This document shows positions 28,901-35,351 of a stretch of 64,000 nucleotides of DNA, piece after piece. This DNA is from Sphaerolaimus hirsutus (taxonomy: Eukaryota; Nematoda; Chromadorea; Monhysterida; Sphaerolaimidae). Each line of letters starts with the position of its first letter. Positions within the stretch are counted from its first letter, which is position 1. The DNA is taken from the NCBI GenBank assembly GCA_964036195.1, contig OZ038451.1, forward strand, positions 28,041,927 to 28,105,926. Reading direction: 5' to 3'. Under the pieces are notes generated by a model. That model saw only the letters and a list, made by a program, of their open reading frames with translations. It was not told where the DNA came from and did no database searches. The position numbers and the translations under genes were made by a program.

Positions 28901-29723
28901 AAAAATCGGGTTGCCCGAAAACTTTGTCGGGTAAATTAAACATCGCTCCAGTTTGCGGCCGCCGTTTGATGTGGCCAATATGGCCGTACTTTTTGGAGGC
29001 GGTCCCGATGTGGGCAGGAAAATGGTGTCCGGAAATTGCGATAGATTGATAAGGAGAGCTATGGTGGGTACAAAAAAGGGTTTCAATTGTTTTTGTGTGT
29101 GATTTTGTGTGTAGAATACATAGACTTAGGGGATTGTGGGCGCCCAAAATTTCAGGTTTCCTTGAGAATCCTGGGAACTTTATCGATGTCTTACTTCCCG
29201 AAAGTGCGAAAAATAGCGAAATTTGCACCTGTCTGAATATCTAATGTGCCTACACACACTAGTTTTCACCGTGACTTCGTGTGAAAACTGAAATTTTTTC
29301 AAATGCAAATTAATGAACACGGTTGACTGATTTTGTTTTAGTTTAATTGGAAATTAAATGAATGGAAGTTAAAATTTAAAAATTTGAAAACTAAAACACA
29401 TGTAGCATACAAAAAGAGTAGGCTGAATGTCGCCATGTGGCCATTTCAGTTTTCACATCAGTCACGGTGAAAACTAGTGTGTGTAGAGCCAATCGATAAA
29501 ATAGTGTCGCTAATAATTCATATCGACATTTTCTGCACAGGCACGTCGCTCCACTTCAGCAGGTGCAATTCTAATAAGACCAGTATCCTCACTGAGCGAG
29601 AAAGAACGACACGCACTTGGCAAGGTGCCAGAATTTGCCCAACAGCTCGAGCAGCATCCCACGGGGGAACGTGATGGACAAAGTGAGAAAAAAGCGAAAA
29701 TAGATGGTTCTGGTGATCGGTAG
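1960..29723 (+). CDS. RPP30: RNase P/MRP protein subunit RPP30 (multi-exon; N-terminal exons not seen)
   Basis: Protein subunit of RNase P and RNase MRP, the nuclear complexes that process tRNA and rRNA precursors. Exons read: about 1960-2064 (start uncertain), 2128-2233, 27494-27646, 28446 to about 28588, 28952-29063, 29541-29723. Family landmarks in order are RLTATVDD, SPSVQQYDLASVQ, VDMVTFDAS, ELCYSAALRD followed by a double Arg, FDVANMAVLFGGG and a lysine-rich tail ending KKAKIDGSGDR. Frame is kept from 2064 to 2128 (GTACGT donor), from 2233 to 27494 (phase 0), from 27646 to 28446 and from 29063 to 29541. The junction 28588/28952 has no GT donor; a GC-AG splice adding one codon is the best option I find. 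The first 70-80 residues of the family barrel are missing and probably lie upstream. Assignment rests on remembered family similarity. Confidence 0.85.
2951..3299 (+). mobile_element. Long-TIR element, copy 1, cut by the assembly gap
   Basis: From ATCAGTAAAAAAATGGCTAA onward it is nearly identical to 22570-22917 and stops at the N run. The sequence right after the gap (3500 on) is not the element's other half, so the right arm is either hidden in the gap or absent. Confidence 0.8.
3300..3499. other. Assembly gap (200 N)
   Basis: Exactly 200 unknown bases, a common placeholder length. It interrupts copy 1 of the long-TIR element, which probably caused the assembly break because a near-identical copy lies about 19.6 kb away and the element is palindromic. 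Confidence 0.99.
3500..4656. other. Intronic stretch without recognised features
   Basis: AT-rich sequence with several short open frames, for example 3560-3889, none with codon or family signals I trust. The junction with the gap is abrupt. Confidence 0.4.
4657..4792. mobile_element. hAT-like MITE of the GGCGCC family
   Basis: Termini TTGTGATGG and CCATCACTA flanked by CACACGTC (4649-4656) and CACATGTC (4793-4800), an 8-bp target duplication with one mismatch. The interior is almost entirely GGCGCCA and GCGCCAAGC words forming palindromes. Related GGCGCC clusters lie at 8160-8225, 13335-13390, 20170-20310, 21965-22035, 33000-33190, 35570-35640 and 36430-36515. Confidence 0.8.
5439..6266. 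mobile_element. hAT-like non-autonomous element, CAGGGGTCT family, carrying a nested foldback
   Basis: Begins CAGGGGTCT, ends AGACCCCTG, and is flanked on both sides by ATTGGCAC (5431-5438 and 6267-6274), a perfect 8-bp duplication. Inside are repeated AGCTATCTATC/GATAGATAG words, C-runs and G-runs, and a complete TA-flanked foldback at 5671-5966. Sister copies are at 47840-48232 and 49866-49950. Confidence 0.9.
5671..5966. mobile_element. TA-flanked foldback with C-run interior
   Basis: Ends TACCGTATTTCCTCGAAATA and the reverse complement, with tandem CCCCCCTCGAAATA words on the left and AAACCCCCTGGGGG before the right arm. It is inserted in the hAT-like element 5439-6266. Related copies: 10845, 27925, 41183, 51684, 54611 and the right half ending at 49050. 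TA on both sides of each copy suggests a TA target. Confidence 0.8.
6301..6668. repeat. Foldback with GTCAACT arms
   Basis: CCACACACTGGATGTCAACTG at the left is mirrored by CAGTTGACATCCAGTGTGTG at the right. It belongs to the CACACACTAGTTGACA-type group (31224, 35985, 49973, 57592). Confidence 0.75.
6707..7366. mobile_element. Degenerate TAGGGTTCAAAC element
   Basis: Starts TAGGGTTCAAACAGGATTG and ends TTTGAACCATA, with GATTGTGGTCAGG words near the left end and GGGATTGG words near the right. The flanks GTCGCGTC and GTCAGTGA match only partly, so this looks like an old copy of the class seen intact at 43818 and 57783. Confidence 0.5.
7649..7883. mobile_element. Foldback, CCTACACACACTAGTTTTCACC family, copy 1
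   Basis: Left end GCCTACACACACTAGTTTTC followed by ACCGTGACTTCGTG; the right end is the complement and reads to GTGTGTAGGGCC. Further copies: 29247-29490, 46028-46270 and 50628-50836. Each has one GTGCC-type end and one GGCCC-type end. Confidence 0.85.
8383..8590. mobile_element. Foldback, ACGCACATCTGCCCG family, copy 1
   Basis: The arms carry TACGCACATCTGCCCG and ACGCACATTTGCCCG, then TTTTTCACTTGACAC; the right arm is complementary. Other copies: 30632-30857 and the compound copy 45290-45668. Confidence 0.8.
8766..9842. mobile_element. hAT-like word-armed element, CAGAGTTGG type
   Basis: CAGAGTTGG at the left, CAACTCTG at the right, perfect 8-bp duplication CCAAGCAC (8758-8765 and 9843-9850). 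Both arms are made of TTTACG words (TATTTACGTTTACG) with AAAATACC on the inner side. The middle is AT-rich with no transposase. Confidence 0.85.
10327..10864 (+). other. Hydrophobic open frames, possible receptor exons
   Basis: Frames at 10327-10575 and 10612-10735 translate into hydrophobic stretches such as SVAFLAMNVIDFLCFTNVF after a TTTGCAG-type acceptor (10607-10613). With the frames near 13.1, 14.0 and 19.0 kb they could be exons of a chemoreceptor-like gene nested in the RPP30 intron. No conserved motif or complete model was found, so chance is a serious alternative. Confidence 0.15.
10845..11182. mobile_element. TA-flanked foldback, TATTTGCTTGAATAAT subfamily
   Basis: TACCGTATTTGCTTGAATAA at the left and its complement ending AAATACGGTA at the right, with G-runs separated by AATTATTCGAGG words. 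Same subfamily as 51684-51985 and a fragment near 38300-38412. Confidence 0.8.
11690..12259. mobile_element. Long-arm foldback, TACAGGGRTGGGC family, copy 1
   Basis: TACAGGGATGGGCATTTTC at the left and the complement ending CCCACCCCTGTA at the right. Arms exceed 200 bases (CGATAGCTTGAGCTACGG, AGAGTAGACTCCATAGGA). A second full copy is at 17542-18105; TA flanks both. Confidence 0.85.
12331..12853. mobile_element. hAT-like word-armed element, ACTCG/TTTACG words
   Basis: CATAGTTGTTGAAACG at the left, TTTTAACAACTCTG at the right, perfect 8-bp duplication CAGTGGTG (12323-12330 and 12854-12861). Arms are built of ATTTACGTTT, TACTCGCGTACT and TTTACGTTTTC words. Sister copy at 18294-18812. Confidence 0.85.
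13062..13263 (+). other. Possible membrane-protein exon
   Basis: After a CAATTAG acceptor the frame encodes about 67 residues with one clear hydrophobic span (SLCFVLIFSSLISIVTPIL) and a short basic tail, then a stop. Upstream, TATAAAA-like boxes occur at about 12962 and 12977. It resembles the last membrane segment and tail of a receptor, but no family motif is visible. Confidence 0.2.
13395..13530. repeat. Foldback with TGTCAAATGTCATG words
   Basis: CCCTGTAAAATGTCAAATG and the complement TTTGACAGGGC...TTTACAGGG bracket TTGACACTTTGCATGAC. Same words as at 27330-27900, 30294-30441, 34005-35218, 43055-43250, 61215-61350 and 62473-62692. Confidence 0.65.
13960..14211 (+). other. Possible multi-span membrane exon
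   Basis: The open frame contains hydrophobic spans (LRRLIIIIAHSLVVFSTYVG and FSSGISLIFRIFVCVYYGG). A 104-base GT-AG intron (13867-13970) could join it to the frame ending near 13866. No recognisable family motif; chance cannot be excluded. Confidence 0.2.
15893..16667. mobile_element. hAT-like element with CGATAT satellite arms
   Basis: TAGGGTTGGGACGATATG at the left, ATATCGTCCCAACCCTA at the right, perfect 8-bp duplication CCAGAATG (15885-15892 and 16668-16675). Each arm is about 170 bases of TCGATATTCGATATCGATA words, so both the arms and the words are palindromic. The core is ordinary sequence containing GCGCGCTTGCGCGC. Confidence 0.9.
17542..18105. mobile_element. Long-arm foldback, TACAGGGRTGGGC family, copy 2
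   Basis: TACAGGGGTGGGCATTTTC at the left and CCCACCCCTGTA at the right, colinear with 11690-12259 over its whole length with scattered substitutions. Confidence 0.85.
18294..18812. mobile_element. hAT-like word-armed element, ACTCG words, second copy
   Basis: CATAGTTGCTAAACG at the left, TTTAACAACTCTG at the right, flanked by CCCCAAAG and CCCAAAAG (7 of 8). Arms consist of TTTACTTTTACTCG and TTTACGTTTTCT words, as in 12331-12853. Confidence 0.8.
19035..19660 (+). other. Two adjacent long open frames, unassigned
   Basis: Frame 19035-19436 encodes 133 residues rich in Cys and His; frame 19433-19660 overlaps it and contains a hydrophobic stretch. They lie in the RPP30 intron in repeat-poor sequence, which makes them somewhat more interesting than the rest, but no domain is recognisable and the first starts with GTG, not ATG. 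Confidence 0.15.
20060..20330. repeat. Fragments of C-run foldback and GGCGCC element
   Basis: ACCATATTTCCTTGAGATAC followed by C-runs (20060-20140) is a left-half relic of the TACCGTATTT family. It is joined to GGCGCC/GCGCCAAGC words ending TTTTCCATCACTA (20170-20312), a right-half relic of the 4657 family. Confidence 0.55.
21580..22035. repeat. Degenerate CAGAGTTG word element plus GGCGCC relic
   Basis: CAGAGTTGTTAAAAGTACC opens a run of AAAGTACC and ACTCGAGTA words to about 21965, then GGCGCCATTATCAC words. The right terminus is eroded and no target duplication was found. Confidence 0.5.
22570..23242. mobile_element. Long-TIR element, complete copy 2
   Basis: Left arm from about 22572 and right arm to about 23240 are inverted repeats of roughly 150 bases (ATCAGTAAAAAATGGCTAA against TTAGCCATTTTTTTACTGAT). 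Each arm contains a 33-codon ATG frame beginning MANAKQKVDAAS. The interior has a 130-codon frame (22709-23101) whose ends lie in the arms. No transposase motif is visible. Copy 1 is at 2951-3299. Confidence 0.8.
23320..23500. repeat. Short tandem array, GGAGTAGATGGCACC words
   Basis: About four to five copies of a 35-40 base unit containing TTTTGGAGTAGATGGCACC, alternating with CCATGAAAATGGCACC. Units are partly palindromic. Directly follows the long-TIR element. Confidence 0.7.
23888..25965. repeat. 2-kb array of TTGACATTT words
   Basis: Roughly two hundred copies of CTTGACATTTR- and TATCACTTGACATTT-type words with frequent small variants (CTTGAAATTT, CATGACATTT). Blocks of several hundred bases recur, e.g. 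around 24290-24420 and 24640-24780, which implies higher-order duplication. No spacer diversity and no conserved repeat, so not a CRISPR array. Confidence 0.9.
26667..26920. repeat. Dispersed foldback, copy 2 (GGTATACT termini)
   Basis: Same layout as 1382-1636: GGTATACT, GTTGGAAGCATGCCAATG, spacer, CGTTGGCACACTTCCAGC, AGTATAC. Confidence 0.75.
27925..28300. mobile_element. TA-flanked foldback in RPP30 intron
   Basis: TACCGTATTACCTCGAATTA and C-runs at the left, CCCCTGGGGGTATTTCGAGG with TAATACGGTA at the right. Occupies nearly half of the 799-base intron between exons 27494-27646 and 28446. Confidence 0.8.
28591..28951. repeat. Foldback element filling an RPP30 intron (CAGGGACG...TTTAATTTGCCCGA family)
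   Basis: Left arm CAGGGACGCGGTTTAATTTG (from 28592) pairs with the right arm ending GTAAATTAAACATCGCTCCAG (to 28951); inner halves GGGCTGCCCGATTTT and AAATCGGGTTGCCC also pair. TTTGC occurs at both exon edges (28586-28590 and 28952-28956). Related ends occur at 33416 and, in reverse orientation, at 32804. Confidence 0.75.
29247..29490. mobile_element. Foldback, CCTACACACACTAGTTTTCACC family, copy 2
   Basis: GTGCCTACACACACTAGTTT at the left and GTGTGTAGAGCC at the right, flanked by AAT on each side. Sits in the last RPP30 intron (29064-29540). Confidence 0.85.
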
Positions 29724-30469
29724 TGCGGTTGAGTTTTTCGTTTTTCTGCACGTCTGTTTTGTTGCAATTTGGGTACGAAGAAAGCGTCGGGTTTTGGATA
29801 ATTGAGTGTCAGGTTTCAGAAAGTTTCCAAAAAACAACAACAAAATTTCCTGTCAAGTAAATATCATATGAGACAACAGTGACAGATGTGCTGTAATCAT
29901 TTTGCTTGCAATTGGAAACATTAGATGAATCTTTGAATTGTGTCCTTTTTGAGTCTGACGTCAGACATTCACATTGTAACTTCATTTGGGTTGCGAAATG
30001 CATAATCACACCATCATTTGTTAGATCATCACATCATGACCATTATTTAAAATCATTTTTGCATTTCTCAGAAGTTACACATAGCCAAGTATGAGTGAGG
30101 TGTAAAACACAAGTGGATAAATGGGGAGAAAAGTGGATGCCTTTGAAAGTGACAAGGCAGGTGACAAGTAAAATGATAAATGACAAGTAGCTTGTCAAAT
30201 AAAAATATGTGTCACTTGCCTTAACACTTTCAACCTTATTTACCACTGCCCACTTGTAACTGCATTGGTACCAGCACACCAGCATTGGTTTGCAGTCCCG
30301 CACCATGTAAAGTATCTAAAAGTGCCAAATCAAATGTCTCGCAAAATGTCAATTAAAAAGAAAAAATGTCATTTTTGAACTGTTGACTTTTTACATGACA
30401 CTTGACACACACTCTAAACTTCACATGGTGCGGGACTGGCACCAGGCCATTGGGACTGCATACGACTCG
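29724..30469. other. Intergenic region between RPP30 and the MSP gene (3' ends converge)
   Basis: No gene seen. It holds a small foldback at about 30294-30441, with CAGTCCCGCACCATGTAAAG and CACATGGTGCGGGACTG as ends and TGTCAATT words inside. The foldback ends about 30 bases from the stop codon of the - strand gene. Confidence 0.5.
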
Positions 30470-33400
30470 CTAGAGGTGCAAATCCTGCCAGTCGGTGTCG
30501 CGGGGGCGCGCCTTGTACTCCCCCTGCACTGTGAGCGTGATGCGCACGTCACCCACCTGGCAATGGGGGGGGGGGTTTGCAGGGTGGGGTGCGGAAAGAT
30601 TTTGTGTGGTGGTGAACTGGGGGGTCCTTTTGGGGCAGGCCTGATACGCACATCTGCCCGTTACGCACATTTGCCCGTTTTTGTCGCTTGACACTTTTTC
30701 AAGTGATTTTCAGACATGAGTAAAGTGAAAAAAGTTGCGCAATGACATAAGTCAACTTTTTTCACTTCACTCATATCGGAAAATCACTTAAAAAAGTGTC
30801 AAGTGTCAAAAACGGGCAAATGTGCGTAACGGGCATATGTGCGTATCAGTGCACCCCCATCTTTTTTCCCACCACGGTCTCTGGTCGAATTTAAATTCCG
30901 ACGATTGTCACGCAGTGGGATTGCGGTCGGAATTATTGCCGAGTGCACATTTTTAAAAACGGGTGTAATTACATATAGTCAGTAAAAAGTCACTCGCAAA
31001 ATCCTCTAATAATTTGTTTGTCTTTTTTAAAACATTTAATTAGAATTATTTTAAGTTGCCCGATGGTCGATGCTCTTAGTTAGCTTCGTGAAATTGTGCG
31101 CAACGTTTCAACTATATTTGTATTTAATCCGCCTGTACTTTAATGTGCCCGATATGATAATTCGGGTTACCCGATTAATTGTGGTAGAGGAATGAATTGT
31201 CCATCATTGGTGCTATTTTACACGTGCTACACAACATTTGGATGTCAACTGATTGGTTTTAATTCATATCTTAGTTCACGTGTCGCAGATCGACCTCCAA
31301 ATGCAAAACGTTGAAAAATAAATTCTGCCAACGAGTGCATTTGAAGATCGTTCTGCGAATCGCGAACTAAAATGTGAATTGACATCAACCAGTTGACAGT
31401 CAGATGTTAACTAGCGTGTGTAGCACGCAAGGACGTATCCAGAGGGGGGGGGGGGCTGCCACCCCTCCCCTTCCCGGGGTGAGACCTAAAACGTCCCGGA
31501 AAATGCAACTTTTCCTATATATTTTTCGATGTTTCTGAAAAATTTTGCGCGCCAGCGCGCAATTGCTTCTCCGCGCATGGTATTTTCAACGGATCGGTCC
31601 CTTTAGACCAAAATCGTTGAAAATGAACACATTTTTTGCGAGTTTCGCTGTATATGTATGCATATTTACATACATATAAAGCGGATCCTGGTGCTGGCGC
31701 CAACGCCAATGGCGCCATGGCGTGGCGCCTATGTATCGCCGGCCCCCGTAAACAAGCAGCCCCCCCCCCCCGCTCAAGAATCCTGGATACGTCCCTGGTA
31801 GCACGAACTGGCCCACCTCAGTATTGTTAGCCCTCTGAACCTCGCTCGCTGCGTCACCTTCTTTGTTCTCGGGCACAGCTACGAATTGCACCGACAAATA
31901 ATAGGTTTTCGGTGCCGATGGACGGTGCTCTGCAAGGGGGGGGGGCTTTTTGTGTTGGTATAATAAAATATGTGGTTTTGGTTGCCCCGTTTCGGAATGC
32001 GGCACTTGGCGCTACAGGCACTGCGTGTCAACTGGTTTTCATGTCAATTCAAGTTTTCGTTGACGGGGCAAAGGACAATTTTCACGCGGTAATGGCCCCA
32101 CACACGCTAGTTGATATTGGCGCACCGCACACTGAAATTTTGCGTTCAGCGTTCGAACGTTTATGCACGCTGAACTACAAACGCTGAAATCTAAATCTAA
32201 AGAACGCAACGTTTTTGAAGCGTAAAAATTTCGGAATTTGCAATATTTCGCGCAATTCACATGCGATTATTATTTTTTACACTTCAAAAATGTTGTGTTC
32301 TTTAGATATTGATTTCAGCGTTTGTAGTTCAGCATGCAAAAACGTTCGAACGCTGAACGCAAAATTTCAGTGTGCGGTGCGCCATTGACACAAATGTCAA
32401 CTGGTTCTGATCCCAATTCAATGCTTGCTCGCGAGCCAACGATCGACCTTCAAATACAAGCTTGGAATTGGGACCGGAACCAGTTGACATTTGTGTCAAT
32501 GTCAACTAGCGTGTGTGGGGCCAATGTGGAAGAGGAAAAAATATTTGTTATGCGCACTTGAACATCGTTCGACGAAGCATCAACTGTAATCTGAATAGAA
32601 ACCAGTCTGCCCAGTTGACACCCGATGTCGTTGTCAACTAGTGTGTGGGGGCCTACCTATGTGTGGATTTTTCGCACAAATTTTTTTAGACTTTCATCCA
32701 AATACTCTGTCAACACATCGAGCCTCACACTCTGACATTTTGGCATCTTGCCAGGCGCTGAATGCCACCCCATCCAAAACCGGGCAAATTAAATCTGGGC
32801 CCTGCATTTCGCGGCGACAACTGACCGACTCTCATGCGAGCGCGCTCGCCGGGCGACAAGAAGCCACTGGTGGGGCTGCAGCTGAACGCGTTCGAATCCG
32901 TGCAGCGCGTCTGCGGGTTTTTCGATTCATTGCGATTTTTGGGAGGAGGTGCGAATAGTGATGTAAACAGCGCCGGGACTGTGACGCTGGCGCTAGGTGC
33001 GAATGATCGTAGACAGTGGTGTTACAGCGCCATGGCGCTGGCACCACGGTGGACTGCGCCATGACGTTTTTGGCGCTTGGCGCTATTTCGCTCTATCGTC
33101 ATTACCGGTTGGCGCGGAGTTCAAAAGAGCGCCACGGCGCTTTTCACATCTCTAATCGTGGCGCCAGCGCCATGGCGTTTTGGCTTCGCACCTACTGCCC
33201 GCGACAGAATGGCGCTTCTGGAGCTCGGTGCTACTTGCATCAGCGTCGAGTATTTTCAAAAGAGTCGAGCACTAGGGCTAAACAGGGCCTAGGCTAATCT
33301 AGGGCCCAAATTACCTTAAAAGCGATCCTCTTATCACCATCATTACTCAGCGTATGATTAGTGGCATAAGTTGTATTCGCGTCGTAGGTGCACGCATTCG

Positions 33401-33470
33401 GGTCCAATTTCACACCAGGGACGAAATTCAATGTGCCCGACAATTTTTTATCGGGCAGCCCGATAAACGG
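30470..33470 (-). CDS. MSP-domain (major sperm protein-like) protein
   Basis: Exons on the - strand: A from about 33470 (start uncertain) to 33315, B 32910-32830, C 30556-30470. All junctions are phase 0. A ends IAFK at a GTAATT donor; it contains KLDPNACTYDA and TLSNDGDKRIAFK. B contains AFSCSPTSGFLSPGERARMR, matching the MSP fold's FGFxxPGExxxxxV strand. C (VGDVRITLTVQGEYKARP, ending DLHL and a stop) fits the last strand but is less certain. A second donor for B (GTCAGT at 32825) would not keep the frame into C. Small single-domain MSP proteins are typical of nematodes. The first exon and ATG were not found. Divergent to the protease gene. Confidence 0.6.
30632..30857. mobile_element. Foldback, ACGCACATCTGCCCG family, copy 2
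   Basis: GGGGCAGGCCTGATACGCAC at the left and GTGCGTATCAGTGCACCCC at the right, with a TTGACACTTTTTCAAGTGA hairpin inside each arm. In the intron of the - strand MSP gene. Confidence 0.85.
31224..31425. repeat. Foldback with GTCAACT arms
   Basis: GTGCTACACAACATTTGGATG then TCAACTGATTGG at the left; GTTAACTAGCGTGTGTAGCAC at the right. A hAT-like element (31428) has landed in its right terminus. Confidence 0.7.
31428..31797. mobile_element. hAT-like element, CAGGGACGTATCC family, copy 1
   Basis: Ends CAAGGACGTATCCAG and CTGGATACGTCCCTG; perfect 8-bp duplication GTAGCACG (31420-31427 and 31798-31805). Subterminal G/C-runs, an internal GCGCGCCAGCGCGC palindrome and GGCGCCATGGCG words. Copy 2 is at 62969-63354. 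Confidence 0.9.
32095..32522. mobile_element. CACACACGCTAGTTGACATTG foldback carrying a nested insert
   Basis: The outer parts (32095-32118 and 32384-32522) match the uninterrupted copy 35985-36142 almost base for base. The insert is 32119-32383. Confidence 0.85.
32119..32383. mobile_element. Nested foldback, GGCGCACCGCACACTG family
   Basis: GGCGCACCGCACACTG at the left, CAGTGTGCGGTGCGCC at the right, flanked by ATT on both sides; the empty site is readable at 35985-36142. Arms contain TTCAGCGTTCGAACG. A second copy is at 54182-54440, also flanked by ATT, so a 3-bp target duplication is likely. Confidence 0.85.
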
Positions 33471-35263
33471 GTTGAAGTGGGCTGCCCGACAAAGAAATGG
33501 CGAGCCGATCAAATTCTGCACCGGGCGCTGGCGGCATGTTGCTCCGAGGTCTGGCGCTGTCTCAGCTGATGGGGGGGGGGGGAGTTGTTCAGTGGAGTTG
33601 TTGTGTTCACTGTTCAGTTTGTGCTGCGGATAGTGGTCGATTTGGTCAATTTGTAGGTTTTTCTGTGGATTTATCGATGTATCCATTGTGTGTGGGTTTC
33701 TACGTTTTTTTCCTCGGAAGGGAGGGATTTGTATCACCATAGATTCGGAAAAAAACGCATCCCTATTTGCAGATGTCATATTTATTATTATTTTGAGCCA
33801 GCCTATGAAATATTGTCATTTTGATGACAGGAAAAGCAAATTGGCTACATATTCCAAACATTGAATGATACATCATGTCATTGTGTGGGCATTTTAAGAT
33901 TTGTTGTGTAGTGAAGCATCTGTTTAAACATTAACCTACCTAAATACATATTGACCTGCAATAAGATAGAAATCTGTTTGATATTCTAAAATTTGTAATC
34001 TGGGGGCACTACGAGACATGTCAAATGTCAAATGACCAGGGTTGGCAAAATCTCAGAAAAAAATAAAAATAAAAATAAAATGGAATATTCAAGAATAAAA
34101 TAAAATAAAATAAAATGGAAAATTCAAGAATAAAAATAAAAATTGTATAAAAATTCGAATTTTTGTAAAATTGTATAAAAATTCGTATTTTTGTAAAATT
34201 GTATAAAAATTCTTATTTTTTTGTAAAATTTTATCTCGTTACTTGAGTTTCTACCTGTTTATTCATGGATCTGGAAGCAGTCCCAAGTGTAAAGTGTCAA
34301 ATGTCATGTAAAATGTCATGCAAAGTGTCAATTGTCATGACAAATGTAAGGTAAAGTGTAAATTGTCATGTAAAAAACATGTAAAAAAATAAAGTATCAA
34401 TTGTCAAGCAAATTGTGTCCAAATCTTAAGTTTTTATATCTAAATCTTATGTTTTGTATGTTGTTGTTGAATCCAAATCTTATGTGAACATTTGGATACA
34501 AAAACATAAGATTTGGATACAAAACATACTATGGATACAAAAACATAAGATTTGGATACACAATTTACACTTTGCATGACATTTTGCATGACAATTGACA
34601 CTTAACTTTACATTTGTCATGACAATTGACAAATTGCATTACATTTTACAAATGTGCCCAGCACACTCCACTAGTCCTTCTACTGAAAATGCAAACCATT
34701 CTTATCAATAATTGTAACTTTACACTTGCAGCTAGCTAACAATACATACTGCATGCAACTTTTGAAAAGTAAGGGAAAAATTTGTCACAGGTTTTTCATG
34801 TATATGTTTAATCATAACATTTTTCTGGCCTTGCATGCATGATTCTGATTTTTTGTAAAATTTTTGTACAATTTTTGTAAATTTTTTTGTAAAATGTGTC
34901 ATTTTATTTTATTAATGACTTTTGAAAATAAAATAAAATAAAATAAAATGAAACAAGAATAAAATTAAAATAAAATAAAATTTTTATACAATTTTTATAC
35001 AATTTTACTAAAATGAATTTTTATAAAACCAACCCTGCAAATGACTGGTAAAAAATTGACATTTTACGGGGAATTGTACATGACTTTTGATGACATTTCA
35101 CATTTGACATTTTACAGAGCATTTCACATGACTTATTATACTTAACATAACATTTTTAATTACTTTTGACACCTTGCATGACATTTGACATTTTGCAGTA
35201 TCTGATAGTGCCACCTGCTAAATAATAACCCCATATTTGACAAACACCCGTATAGCCCTACTC
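33471..35263. other. Intergenic region, MSP gene to protease gene
   Basis: Holds a G-run near 33570, a TGTCAAATG-word foldback (about 34005-35218, ends GGGGGCACTA and TAGTGCCACC) and, inside it, the hAT-like element 34037-35037. The 5' end of the MSP gene should lie near 33.4-33.8 kb but could not be fixed. Confidence 0.5.
34037..35037. mobile_element. hAT-like element with AAAATAAAAT word arms
   Basis: CAGGGTTGGCAAAATC at the left, AACCAACCCTG at the right, perfect 8-bp duplication CAAATGAC (34029-34036 and 35038-35045). Arms are AAAATAAAATAAA and GTATAAAAATTCG words; the core has ATAAGATTTGGATAC words in inverted orientation. Confidence 0.9.
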
Positions 35264-35270
35264 TATAAAA
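35264..35270 (+). promoter_or_regulatory. TATA box of the protease gene
   Basis: TATAAAA, 82 bases before the ATG at 35352, which puts a start site near 35295. Confidence 0.7.
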
Positions 35271-35351
35271 AGGCAGCCCAAGCCACATTTGTCCCATTAA
35301 ATAGTTCCTTCACAAAGAAGAGAACCTACACAATCACAAAAGCAATCTAAA

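Noticed and set aside
28774-29049. 91-codon + strand frame and the overlapping - strand frame 28893-29228 as genes
   Set aside because: Both are shadows of RPP30 exon 28952-29063, whose own frame carries the family motif FDVANM.
32834-33064. Plus-strand ATG frame at 32834 (MRARSPGDKK...)
   Set aside because: It is antisense to the MSP exon 32910-32830, which explains its coding-like composition.
33294-33779. 161-codon open frame on the - strand taken whole as one exon
   Set aside because: Only 33315 to about 33470 has MSP similarity. It extends past a GTAATT donor on one side and into a foldback element and a C-run on the other.
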